Part shown: in pieces, positions 23,239-33,753 of the stretch
How positions within the stretch are numbered: position 1 is the stretch's first letter
Layout: each line of letters starts with the position of its first letter
Source: Plecoglossus altivelis
Taxonomy: Eukaryota > Chordata > Actinopteri > Osmeriformes > Plecoglossidae
DNA length: 64,000 bases
Assembly (NCBI GenBank): GCA_036571765.1
Contig: BROE01000010.1
Span: 10,605,313 to 10,669,312 of the forward strand
Direction of reading: 5' to 3'
Made by a program: the position numbers and the translations under genes
The notes under the pieces: generated by a model
The model's database searches: none
What the model was told of the DNA's origin: nothing
Seen by the model: only the letters and a program-made list of their open reading frames with translations

Positions 23239-26200
23239 ATGGCGGAGCGGGTGTTGGTGATAGGGAGCGGTGGGCGGGAGCACGCCCTGGCGTGGAAGCT
23301 GGCTCAGTCCCCGCACATCCAGCAGGTGCTGGTGGCTCCGGGGAACGCAGGCACTGCCAACAGTGGGAAGATCTCCAACTCTGGTGAGTGGGCACTCGCA
23401 TAAGGACCCTCGGAATTAGATGAACTCGGAATTGTAGACTCATCTTTCCCACTCCCACCCTCCCTCCCTCTCTGACTCTAGAGGTGTCTGTGAGCAACCA
23501 CTCTATTCTGGCCCAGTTCTGTAAGGATCATAATGTTGGCTTAGTAGTGGTCGGACCTGAGGTGCCCTTGGCTGCAGGTTGGTGCCCGTTTCTCCATCTT
23601 TCTATTTCCCTAACCCAGTATTTTCTTATTCAAGTTGGGAAACAGTTGTTGAGTCAACATATATATTCCCCCCTCGCTGCCTCAGGTGTAGTGGATGACC
23701 TGGTGGCCGCGGGGGTTCCTTGTTTCGGCCCGTCTGCTCGAGCTGCCCAACTAGAGGCCAGTAAGAGTTTCTCCAAGGCCTTCATGGACCGACACAAGAT
23801 CCCCACAGCCCGCTGGAGCTCCTTCACAGACGCCCAGGAGGCGTGCAGCTACATCCGCCAGTCAGTACCACAGTGGGGGGCTTCTGTGTGAAAAGCTTTG
23901 GGGTGGAGGACTTTTATTGTGGTCGTTTAAAAAAATATGATAAAAAAAGAAGCTTTTGTTTTTCAGTTCAACAGTTTTGAGAATGCCTCGTCCCATTTTC
24001 CCCTCTCTTTGAAAAATGATTTCAATAATATAAGGGATTGAAACTTTGTATTCAAACTGCTGCCAATCATGCCCTTTGACCTGATTCTGTCCTGTGCCAA
24101 AGGGCTACCTTCCCAGCTCTGGTTGTGAAAGCCAGTGGCCTGGCTGCAGGGAAGGGGGTCATCGTGGCCGGGGACCAGGATGAGGCCTGCCGTGCAGTGC
24201 TGGAAATTATGAAGGTACGGATCTCTCTGTCTCTATCTCTCCATCTCTCTCTGTGTCTCTTTCTCTCTGTCTCCATCTCATTCTCTCTCTCTTTGTCTCA
24301 TTCTCTCTGTCTCTTTCTCTCTGTCTCCATCTCATTCTCTCTTTCTCTCTGTCTCTATCTCACTTTCTCTGTCTCTCTCTCTCTGATGATAGGATGGCTG
24401 CCTCTCACTGGAGTAGAGTGTCACTTTTCCCCTGTGTTTGTCATTTTGGGAGAGGGTCTGAAATGGGTTTGTGTGCGTCCTCCTCTTTGCTCCTAAACGG
24501 TTCTGAAGACTCCAGTTTGTCTCCTCCAAAGCGGACTGTCACCTGAATGACGTCTGACTGCTCCCCGCACGTTGCCTTCATAAGGAACACGTTCGGCTCG
24601 GGAAAGTGGCTCTGTGGGGAATTTGGGGAGAGAGAACTTGTCACCTCCCCGACTCAACAAATCAATCTCCAGTTTGAAGATAAAGTGTGTGTGTGTGCGT
24701 GCGTGTGTGTGTTCTCTTTGGCAGGATAAAGCGTTTGGCGCGGCTGGGGAAACGGTGGTGGTTGAAGAGCTTCTGGAGGGGGAGGAAGTGTCTGTAAGTC
24801 ATTCTGCATTCTCTCAACCATTCACTCTCTCGCTCTCTCTCTCTGTAATCCCCCTATTTCTTCCCTCTCACCTCCCCCTTCCTGTCAAGTGCTCTTACAG
24901 GAAGGAAATATGCCTTCGTTCGACAAATTACATCTCTTTACCTCTCATCGGCTGCTAGCGAAGGCCATGAGAGCGATCCCTTTCAGCTAAGAACCGGGGA
25001 CGTTCAGAGGATCAAATCAAATCACGTGTATTTGCTGTTTGCTGTTTGGTTTTTTTCTTGCTTTGTGACTGAGGGCTTATTTGTTGATATTATCCACTCC
25101 TGCAGTGCCTGTGCTTCAGCGACGGGACCACGGTGTGGCCCATGCCCCCTGCCCAGGACCACAAGCGCCTGCAGGATGGAGACCAGGGGCCAAACACAGG
25201 GGGCATGGGGGCCTACTGCCCCACCCCTCAGGTACACACACACACACACACACATCCCATTATGTATTCTTCCCCCACACGGCTCTTACTCTAGGGCCAG
25301 CTCGCTAGCTCCCGTCCTTATAAGCGCAGATTGTGTATTTGGGTCTGTTGTCCTCCACCAGGTGTCTAAGGAGACGCTGCAGCAGATCAGAGAAGCTGTC
25401 CTCCAGAGGACTGTGGATGGGATGAAGGAGGAGGGGGCCCCCTATGTGGGTAAGTGAAGTGACCCCCACACACACACACAGATACACACACACACACACA
25501 CACTCACTCACTCTCTTTCTCTCTCAGGTGTGCTGTACGCAGGCCTGATGCTGACCAAGCAGGGCCCAAAGGTGCTGGAGTACAACTGCCGCTTTGGAGA
25601 CCCTGAATGTCAGGTCTGTGAACTGCGTGCGTGCGCGCCCGTGTGTGCTGTGTGTGCACGTGTTCTTGTATCCTAAATCTCCCATCCCGCGTCGCGTCAG
25701 GTCCTGATGCCGCTGTTGAAGAGCGACCTGTACGAGGTGATCCAGAACACCCTGCAGGGCCGGCTGGCCTCCAACGCCCCCCTGTGGCAGGAGGACAGCT
25801 CTGCGGTCACCGTGGTCATGGCCAGCGCTGGCTACCCGGGCTCCTACAAGACAGGTGTCGAGATCACTGGTACGGGATTGACAAGGCTCCGTCGCTAACC
25901 CTCGCCAAGGCTGCTAGCAAGCCGCTAGCAAAGAAGGGCTGCTGGTTCCACAGCTTTCCCGGGGCTCCCTGTGAAAAGGGATTACCCCTGGAGCTGTGTA
26001 CACGCCAGCCTATCCTTCTCTGCCCAGAGTAGTGAGGCTACATCCTGGACTGATGCGCAGGGTGTTCATTGTGTCACGCGTTTGAGCCCCACACGGCCCC
26101 TGCAGATTGAAGGCAGTGTTTGCGCGTCGCTTTGGATCAAAGCCTGTCGAGTGAATGTAGTCGTACTGTTGCCAAGATGTACGCCTGTCATCCTCGTGTG

Positions 26201-26478
26201 TGTGTGTGTGCGTGCGTGTGTGCGTGCGTGTGTGTGTGCGTGTCAGGCCTGTCTCAGATCGAGGAGATGGGGCTGCAGCTGTTCCACGCCGGCACGGCCC
26301 TCCGACACGGCGTCCTGGTGTCCAGCGGGGGCCGCGTCCTGACCGTCACCGCCATGAGGTCCTCCCTGGAGACGGCCCTGCACGCGGCCAATCAGGGCGT
26401 AGCTGCGGTGGGGTTCCCCGGCGCCGTCTATCGCCGGGACATCGGCCACAGAGCCATCGCCCACCTGACCCGACACAG
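23239..26478 (+). other. gart: GARS domain segment (phosphoribosylamine-glycine ligase), residues 1-432
   Basis: Coding exons 1-10. The PurD-like domain joins glycine to phosphoribosylamine using ATP. Visible marks are the nucleotide-binding GSGGREHA at residues 9-16, the ATP-grasp lysine region VVKASGLAAGKGVIVA, the EELLEGEEVS strand, the glycine-rich PNTGGMGAYCP loop and the FNCRFGDPE-type metal-binding motif (here YNCRFGDPECQ). The domain ends exactly at the end of exon 10, so the exon boundary coincides with the end of bacterial PurD. Confidence 0.95.
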
Positions 26479-29400
26479 GTGCGTGTGAGCGCTGGCTGAA
26501 GGCAGAGACGGACGTGGAAACGCTTTATATCATGTTACTGAGAGCCTGTCTCAAGAGGTGGCTATGCTTCGAATATTCCAAGTACGGTTTCGCCGTCAAG
26601 GATAATCCGAGGTCATTGTAGTTAAGACACTAGGTTTGTAGGATACTCATGTGCTTTGCAATGTTCTAATCCAATAGTGACCATATAAAACATGCTGTGG
26701 CAGGCTGTTTAGCAATGAGTTTTCTAATAAAGAACAGTTTCTTATATTCCTTCTTTACCATTGTCTTGATTTGATGTATTGAGCTTGCCATCAAAATATT
26801 GTACACACCTGAACATGGAAGTGAACATATTTGTGAATGCATATGGAATATTATTTTATATTGAATACCGATAGTCCTAGGAACCTCTAGATAACTGCTA
26901 GACTTGCATACTAGAGCACTGATTGGCAGTTGTTGACATGTGACCTGTGGTGTCTCCACTAGCGGACTGACCTATAAGGACAGCGGAGTTGACATTGCCG
27001 CGGGCAACAGGCTGGTGGACCTGATCAAGCCCATGGCCAAGGCCACCTCTCGCTCAGGTATTGTCCTGTGAGGGAGGCCATCTTTGTCTTTGTTTGGCTC
27101 AATCATTCCCTGCCAATGGACAGTCAGCGAAATCGCTCAGTTGGGAAGCACAAAATGGGGACATTTATCTTGTCCACTTATCTTGGTTTCAAGGTAAATG
27201 GGTAACTGGCTGGAGATTTATTGTAGCGGCAGACCTTTTCAAATGTCCATAGAAACAACTGGACTCTCAGAAGAGAATTCTAGATTTGGTTTCTATGGAC
27301 ACACCATAACCTACAGTTTTTAAAGTCGGTGGGCATGTAATACTCTGGTGTTGCGGTTGGTCCTCCTGTCCAACAGGGTGCAACGCTGAGCTGGGGGGCT
27401 TTGCAGGGCTGTTCGACCTGAAGGCTGCAGGCTTCTCTGACCCCATCCTGGTGTCGGGGACTGACGGCGTGGGGACCAAGCTCAAGGTGAGAGCTCCATA
27501 CCTGGAACAGCCATGATCATGCTTGCATCCAGAGACCTCACATCCTGATGTTTAACAGCTGGACAGATGGATCAACGAAGAGAATAAACAATGGATAGAT
27601 GTATAGATTAGGACTCATACATGGGTAGGATAGATACTGTGCATAGGTGGATAGATATATTGATGGATACACAGCTGGCAGGATAGATAAGCAAGGGAAG
27701 TCACATGACTCTGTGCGTCCTCTCTCCCCCATAGATCGCCCAGGCGTGCGAGCAGCACGGCACTCTGGGACAAGACCTGGTGGCTATGTGCGTGAACGAC
27801 GTGCTGGCCCAGGGGGCGGAGCCTCTCTTCTTCCTGGACTACTTCTCCTGCGGGCGTCTGGATGTGGGCGTGGCCTCCTCCGTGATTGACGGCATCGCCA
27901 GGGCATGTGAGATGGCGGGCTGTGCTCTGCTGGGTGAGACACACTGAAGGGGCCAGGGGGCCGGGACTGCTCTGCTGCGGGGTGTGTGCGCCGACATCTA
28001 AACTGAATTGTGTGTGTGTGTGTCTGTGTGTGTGTCTGTGGCCCTTATCTGTGTGTCTGTGTGTGTCCAGGTGGAGAGACAGCAGAGATGCCGGGCGTGT
28101 ACGGCCCGGGTGAGTATGACCTGGCAGGGTTCTGCGTGGGAGCCGTGGAGCGGGCCTCCCTGCTGCCCCGGCTGGGGGACGTCTGCGAGGGGGACCTGCT
28201 GGTGGGGGTGGCCTCCTCCGGGGTGCACAGCAACGGCTTCAGCCTGGTCCGGAAGGTCCTGGAGCGGGGCGGCCTGGATTACCGCTCCCCTTGTCCCTTT
28301 GGGAAGCCTGGAGAGACCATGGGTGAGGAACCAGGGATTCCATTACCCCCTGCTGGGCGTAGTTAAAAGATCAATGGCTTGTTTTGTTCTTTTTCATTTA
28401 CCGAGTTTCTGTGGATCCCCAACCGTTTTATCCCCACACCGATCTGCTTCCTCTGATTGGACGCCCTGTGTCGATTGACAGGCGATGTGCTCCTCACGCC
28501 CACTAAGATCTACAGTCGGCTGCTCCTGCCAATCCTCCGCAGCGGGGCTGTCAAGGCCTACGCCCACATCACAGGGGGCGGGCTCCTGGAGAACATCCCC
28601 CGAGTCCTGCCTCAGGGGCTGGCCGTCGACCTTGGTGAGGAACACACTCACACACACACGTGGGCTGAGATGGTTCTTCTACTCTCCAATAGAACTGCCC
28701 TCACTATGTGTTAAAATCTATTGACTGTGTGTTCTGTTCAGATGCATCTCGCTGGAACATTCCTCCCGTGTTCTCCTGGCTCCACAAGGAGGGGGGCCTG
28801 AGTGAGGAGGAGATGTGCCGCACCTTCAACTGTGGCCTGGGTGCCGTGCTGGTGGTGTCCCCCCCAGACGCCCAGAGGGTCCTGCGCCAGCTGCAGGCCC
28901 AGGAGGAGGCCTGGATCGTGGGCTCTCTCTCCCACAAGCAGCCCGGTGAGACCAGGAAACATGGAGGATCTCAAGTACTGGACCTTCAACACTTTCAGAA
29001 TCGTTCAGCCATGATGAGACCACAGCCACTGTTGGAAGACTAGTCTGAATCGTATAAGATTTGGTAGAAGAGAGGGTTGATTTGGATGTGAAGTAACCGC
29101 TCATGTCCTCAGCCTGGTGTAGGTAGAGCTGTGTGTGAACTGGAGTTGGATTGTTTTCTTTCCCCCGTGTGAAGGAGCGGAGACGGTGGTGGTTCGAAAC
29201 CTGGCCCCCAGCCTGCGTGTGCCCGGAGCCCAGCCCTGCGGAGACCTGGGGGTCCGGCAGAACGGTGGGGCCCACGGAGACAGCAGCGCCCCCCGCAGGA
29301 GATCCAGAGTAGGGGTCCTCATCTCCGGCACAGGTCTGTGGACGTGTCTTTTCTGCTCGTTTTGATTCTACCACGATTCCGTGGACGTTCTGTTGACGCT

Positions 29401-30608
29401 TCTGCTTCTAGCCGCGTCCAAGTCACAATGTCTCTCCTCGGTCGTGGCTGGTGATGAGTTGAACCAGCGAGTTCTCACCCTAGTCCTTGTGTGTCTGGCT
29501 ACCAGGCACCAACCTGCAGGCCCTGATGGAGCAGGCCAGGCGTCCTTCCAGCTCTGCTGAGATCGTGGTGGTCATCTCCAACAGGCCCGGGGTGCTGGGT
29601 CTGAAGAGGGCCTCCCTGGCCGGCATACAAACCCGGGTAGGTGTCTCTCCTCCAGGCTGCGCCCTGGGCTTCACCCACCCTGGCCAGCCACCTCTGGATC
29701 TCCCCCCGCTCCCCTGCAGCCTGGTTTGGGGCTGAACGTTCGGTTTGTGCCCCGGGGGACAGGTAGTGGATCATAAGCTGTACGGCAGCCGGGCGGAGTT
29801 CGACGGCACCATCGACCGCGTGCTGGAGGAGTTTGGGGTGGAGGTGGTGTGTCTGGCTGGCTTCATGAGGATCCTCACGGGAACCTTTGTCAGGAAATGG
29901 AACGGTGGGACGGTTTGAAGTGGATCCTCTTCGCCAGATTTCCCCCACGTAAACTCCAGATACGTTATAGTGTGTGTGTGTCGGTTTTGTTTCTTGTTTT
30001 TCCTGCAGGCAAACTGCTGAACATCCACCCCTCCCTGCTGCCCTCGTTCAAGGGGGTGAATGCTCAGAAACAAGCGCTGCAGGCGGGGGCGCGGGTCACT
30101 GGCTGCACCGTCCACTTCGTGGCTGTAAGTACAGACCACATCACAGACATGTCAGCATCTCTTCATATCTCCATAGAAGCCCTGTTGTAGTCCAGTCTTA
30201 GTCATTCATAGTGTGAATGGTCAACTAAGTTAAGTCTTCATTGCCAATCCAGGGCTTGGAGCTGAAACTGAACTAGCAGCTTTGACAGGACAGCCAAAGG
30301 AAATGTTGCCCAAAGCCCCACTTTCAAGTATCAACCGCTTCAGTTGTCCTGCGTTTTAATAACGACCTCTAGCTCATCTTTTAGTCGTGTTTTATCGGCT
30401 CTGTCCGCAGGAGGAGGTCGACGCCGGGGCCATCATCGTGCAGGAGGCGGTGCCCGTCCTGGTGAGTGACACCGAGGACAGCCTATCCGACCGCATCCGG
30501 GAGGCTGAGCACCGGGCCTTCCCTGCAGCCCTGGAGCTGGTGGCCGGAGGGGCGGTGAGGCTGGGGGAGGACGGCCGCATCGCCTGGAGCACGGCCCCCC
30601 TGGGCTAG
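23239..30608 (+). CDS. gart: Trifunctional purine biosynthesis protein GART (GARS-AIRS-GAR transformylase), 1018 aa
   Basis: This cytosolic enzyme catalyses steps 2, 5 and 3 of de novo purine synthesis. I reconstructed 21 coding exons, all GT-AG and frame-consistent: 23239-23383, 23482-23577, 23686-23860, 24103-24214, 24725-24793, 25106-25231, 25362-25449, 25528-25613, 25701-25869, 26247-26478, 26963-27057, 27377-27486, 27735-27933, 28071-28322, 28482-28634, 28742-28945, 29175-29333, 29506-29636, 29763-29904, 30009-30124, 30411-30608 (TAG). The 3057-base sum gives 1018 residues, against 1010 in human. The start is fixed by a splice acceptor five bases upstream and by the family N-terminus MAERVLVIGSGGREHA. 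No frameshift or internal stop is seen, so it appears intact. The gene spans only 7.4 kb, compact compared with mammals. The C39-like gene precedes it on the same strand and N6AMT1 converges on its 3' end. Confidence 0.97.
24217..24385. repeat. Pyrimidine-rich (TCTCTGTCTC)n tract in GART intron 4
   Basis: A diverged tandem array of CT-rich units with TTTCTCTGTCTC and CATCTCATTCTC variants, within the largest GART coding intron. Confidence 0.85.
26479..26962 (+). other. gart: GART intron with in-frame stop and poly(A) signal (GARS-only isoform)
   Basis: Reading through the donor after exon 10 adds Arg-Cys-Val and stops at TGA 26486-26488, giving a 435-residue protein that is just the GARS domain. 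AATAAA follows at 26726-26731, with T-rich and TTGTCTTGATTTGATGT-type sequence downstream. Human, mouse, chicken and Drosophila genes are known to make a GARS-only mRNA by polyadenylation in the intron at this domain boundary; the human form has 433 residues. The same layout here suggests conservation in fish, which is an inference without transcript data. Confidence 0.6.
26726..26731 (+). terminator. gart: Intronic AATAAA poly(A) signal in GART
   Basis: A canonical hexamer in the intron between the GARS and AIRS parts, 248 bases after the donor and followed by a T-rich stretch. It would end the short GARS-only transcript. The next downstream intron (27058-27376) has no such hexamer. Confidence 0.55.
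26963..29305 (+). other. gart: AIRS domain segment (AIR synthetase) and linker, about residues 433-814
   Basis: Exons 11 to most of 17. The PurM-like domain closes the imidazole ring of FGAM to AIR using ATP. The segment opens with the PurM-type start LTYKDSGVDIAAGN. It also shows GTDGVGTKLK at residues 492-501, LVAMCVNDVLAQGAEPLFFLDY-type core, GGETAEMP at 568-575, ASSGVHSNGFSLVRK and ITGGGLLENIPRVLP. A Gly/Ser/Arg-rich linker (about 785-814) then leads to the last domain and is less conserved than the flanking domains. Confidence 0.93.
27545..27690. repeat. Diverged (GATA/GGATAGAT)n in GART intron 12
   Basis: Imperfect GGATAGAT and GGATGGAT units scattered through the intron before the exon at 27735. 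It is an old tetranucleotide repeat. Confidence 0.7.
29306..30608 (+). other. gart: GAR transformylase domain segment, about residues 815-1018
   Basis: End of exon 17 to exon 21. The PurN-like domain transfers a formyl group from 10-formyltetrahydrofolate to GAR. The start strand is RVGVLISGTGTNLQAL (815-830). The folate-site catalytic trio is intact: Asn919 and His921 in LLNIHPSLLPSFKG and Asp957 in EEVDAGAIIVQEAVPV, matching E. coli PurN Asn106, His108 and Asp144. Confidence 0.95.
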
Positions 30609-31134
30609 ACCTGAACACCCCCCTCCCCTCCCCTCCCCAGCCACCAGATCACTGGCCCTGAATACCAGCTGAGCCATTAAGAACCAGTGGTTCTGGTCCT
30701 GCCAGTACAAGATGAATCTGCACTGCATGCGAAAGGATTTGGAATGTTAGCTTGCATGTCGTTGTTGCCAAGGCTGCCTCAAAACGATGACCGCAACAAT
30801 TTAACAATGCTGTTTCTGTCAGTGTTTACAAGGTGGCTTGAACAGCTTTTGCAATTCCCAACGTATTGGTCTGGCCACCTGGGACCAGACTGTATTATTT
30901 TCAAGCTGTTTCTCTTGTATCTACAAATCCCATTTCGTCCATTGTTAGAAAATGTCTGTCAAACAAATTGATAAATTCCAGTTGCGAGTGCGATTTTTGT
31001 GCTATGCTAGTAAGAATAACATTGTAGCCGGAATGGGTTTTTATCATCATGGATTTGGTCAAGGCTTCCTCTCACTGCCTGTTTACACTGTAACACTAAA
31101 TAGTTCTGTGGAAAGATGCTGTCGGTGTTGTTGC

Positions 31135-31140
31135 ATTAAA
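31135..31140 (+). terminator. gart: ATTAAA poly(A) signal of full-length GART
   Basis: The common variant hexamer ATTAAA lies 527 bases after the GART stop codon and is followed by a T-rich stretch. No AATAAA was seen between 30608 and this point. Confidence 0.6.
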
Positions 31141-31174
31141 ACTTGCACTGTTGAACTTGAAACAGTCCATTCTT

Positions 31175-31180
31175 TTTAAT
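31175..31180 (-). terminator. n6amt1: ATTAAA poly(A) signal of N6AMT1 (minus strand)
   Basis: TTTAAT on the plus strand reads ATTAAA on the minus strand, about 300 bases after the N6AMT1 stop codon. It lies only 35 bases beyond the GART hexamer, so the two convergent transcripts would end at, or overlap across, the same spot. Confidence 0.5.
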
Positions 31181-31483
31181 ACAAATATTTCATCCTCACA
31201 ATGGCGTCGCTCAAAAAAAAAGAAGAAAAAAGCAATGGGGACAATAGATGAAACATTGTCAATCTGTTTGAACATGGCATGTTTGCTGCCCATGTCAATG
31301 CACGATAACCTTGTGAATCACCGACACATTCGCAGACTTCTAAATTCGGAATGCACCCTTCTCGACTACAAAAGGTCTTCACACAAGGCCTTTACTACCC
31401 GAACGCTACTCCAGCTTGCCGCACTGTTTTTGTGTTGCTGCTCGGTTTGAGAAACGGGTGGGGTGCGGAGAACAAGGCCGTGG

Positions 31484-32625
31484 TCACGTATGGAAGCGAA
31501 GCACAGATAGGCTCTCCCTCCCAGCTCTTCTAGACAGACACGACGCCCCCTGCAGGCCAGCCTCTGCCAGCACGCTGATGATTTCGTCTGAGGGCAAAGA
31601 GGGCAGTGGTGTCTCCAATCGCTCAACCAAAACCACCTCGCAAAAGGAATCACGAGGCACGAATCGTTTCACGTTAAAAAAACGTACCTGGGTTGTTCTC
31701 CGCCACGGTGACGAGGTAAAACAGACCCTGTTTGGACAGAAGCTGAGGAACGAGAGGGAAAACCCGGTCCATGACTTCCCTGCCACGGTCACCACCTGCC
31801 CAGGCAGCCTCGATCCCTCGGCTGCCAACCTGCAACACGCAACGGCATCATCACACAGCCTTTCTGGAGCGCACGCCGCGTGGAATCTCCTGGAGAGCAG
31901 CACTGTCTGACCTGCTTGTTATCCTACCTCCTCAGGGGGTGTAACTACGTAGGGAGGGTTGAACAATAAAACGTCAACTTTTCCACTCAGCCTTGGCAAG
32001 AGAGTGTCCACCTGGAAGAGATGCACTTGACTTTAAGGGGCGTCTGTGAACTTGTCCTTGTTGAGTGTGGGAGAGGGGGTGAGGGGGTGAAAGAGAGGGG
32101 GAGAGACAGTCTTACCAAATCAGTGATTACAGCCTGCAGGCAGACTTTGTTACAGCGGGAGGTTTCCATGGTGCACTGGGCTGCTGCAGGGTTCACATCC
32201 GTACAGCTGTCCACAAGAGACACGTAGGTCACTCACATGGACTCATTTTTAAGGACTCGTTACTAGGCAAAGTCCAAGCTACATGTTACTTCTAGACTTG
32301 ACATGAGCCCACATAACTCACACGTATAGAGACGTAGGTCCGAGTAGCGATGCGAGGAAGGCAGACACCACCCCCGAGCCGCTGCCTACCTCCAGACAAA
32401 CAGCGGGACTGTGACACATACAGTCAAGATGAATTAGCTTCTGATGTCTGATTTAGTTTCTGAGTAAAGACATTCTGCTTTCAAGAGTGGGTCTTACCTC
32501 ATCTGTTTCAACCTCACAGCGTCTTGCTCCAAAGCATCAATGAGCAGAAATGAATCCTCTGCTGGTTCGTAAACATCGATGAAGGGACCTCGCCCAGCAT
32601 GAGAGTATAGGGGAGTCGGATACAT
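31484..32625 (-). CDS. n6amt1: N6AMT1, eRF1 glutamine methyltransferase (HemK2), 211 aa
   Basis: Six exons on the minus strand, in transcript order: 32625-32498, 32408-32322, 32206-32116, 32011-31928, 31829-31688, 31587-31484. They sum to 636 bases including TGA, or 211 residues against 214 in human. Splice sites are all GT-AG and phases agree. This class I methyltransferase, working with TRMT112, methylates the glutamine of the GGQ motif of release factor eRF1; histone H4 lysine 12 and DNA N6-adenine roles have also been proposed. The SAM motif EVGSGSG is at residues 49-55, the acidic DVNP loop at 75-78, and the catalytic NPPY at 120-123. The start MYPTPLYSHAGRGPFIDVYE aligns with the vertebrate N-terminus. 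No damage is seen. Confidence 0.96.
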
Positions 32626-32635
32626 TAGCAAACAT
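32533..32635 (-). CDS. Overlapping upstream ATG frame of N6AMT1
   Basis: An ATG at 32635-32633, ten bases before the N6AMT1 start, opens a different frame of about 33 codons that runs into exon 1 and stops near 32533. It could lower N6AMT1 output through start-site competition. It is short, and its use is unproven. Confidence 0.3.
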
Positions 32636-32845
32636 GGAACCCCATTCACGCAACGGCTGCCGAAAAGCAATATATCTTCTAATCTTGTAGCCTTAGGTGA
32701 GATATACAGTAATTAATATTGATAAGAAAATGCAACGAATTGACGTAAGGATCGCTCTTTAATACACATAATACAACGACCTGCAGCAGACTCGCAGGTC
32801 TGTTGACAAAAAAAACATACAGGCACATGTGGATGAGTAAATTGT

Positions 32846-32891
32846 ACTTCCGCGTTACGTTGCTGCGAGATGTTTTGTGGGAATTGTAGTT
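32846..32891 (-). promoter_or_regulatory. n6amt1: N6AMT1 promoter elements (ETS and ZNF143-like)
   Basis: About 220-265 bases upstream of the N6AMT1 start. Plus-strand ACTTCCG (32846-32852) is an ETS site (CGGAAGT) on the minus strand. The minus strand from 32891 to 32872 reads AACTACAATTCCCACAAAAC, close to the ZNF143/Staf consensus built on ACTACAATTCC. Both are common in TATA-less housekeeping promoters. The assignment rests on motif resemblance. Confidence 0.5.
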
Positions 32892-33741
32892 CAATTTCTC
32901 AAAAAGAAACGGGAACGTTTCAGTCCAGACTCCAGTTGTCCAAAGCTAGTCAAGTACCAAGGAAAAACTCAACATGGTGTCACACCTGCAATATCGAATG
33001 AACCTAGTTTATTTTCTTTGAACATCCAAATAAAATAAAATGGACAATTAGCTTATCCTGCGGCTGGAGCAGCTCTCAAATCTTTCTATGGGCCCAGAGA
33101 TCACTTTTATGTGAAACACAGGCAAGCACTCAACATCGAAGTCACAGAACCAGTCGTGGTGTCGCTATCCCCTCAATCTACACTGCAACTCAGTGGCCTC
33201 CTTCATAACCCACAATCTGTCCTTTTACATTTTAACAATGTCTGAATTATAGACATGACAGGAACCCATAAAAACATGGCAGTAAAACCATTTATTTTGC
33301 GCCGAGAGATAAGACAAACAAACTTGTTTTTAATTTTGAGACACCCGGGACCCCAAAGCAGTTTAGGATTTATAGGACCGCACACCCCTAGATCAGAACC
33401 CTGTTTAAAACAACAGACACCCCTCCCAGGAGCAGACCAGTAGACAATGTTGTGATGGTTATGTCTGCATAGCGCCTTACTCTGACACCCAATTAAACCT
33501 CAATCGTAAAATCTCGCTTGTGTCATGTTTCATTGGTTTGTTTGCTGCCCATTTGGTGGACTATTTTGCTTCCTAACAAGGCCTGGGCATCACTCGTAAA
33601 CCAGCCTACCTAAAATACAGGCAACACAAATTTGTGTTCGACTTTTAATGGTAGCTTGTAATGCGTTTCTTGGGACTTCATCAATGTGTAAATATTAATG
33701 ATGTTGTTACTGGGCAACAGTCTCAGGTTGTGTATCAACTG

Positions 33742-33753
33742 CCACTGGAGGGC
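33742..33753 (+). promoter_or_regulatory. Possible CTCF core motif
   Basis: CCACTGGAGGGC differs at one position from the degenerate CTCF core CCASYAGRKGGC. It lies between the gene cluster and the long gene-free flank, where a boundary would make sense. A single match of this length is weak evidence. Confidence 0.3.

Noticed and set aside
27545..27600. AATAAA at 27583-27588 in GART intron 12 as a second internal poly(A) site
   Set aside because: It lies inside a GATA-rich simple repeat, would cut within the AIRS domain, and has no known counterpart in other animals.
28826..29374. A 182-codon minus-strand frame across GART exons
   Set aside because: It is an antisense shadow of GC-rich GART coding sequence and shows no family resemblance.
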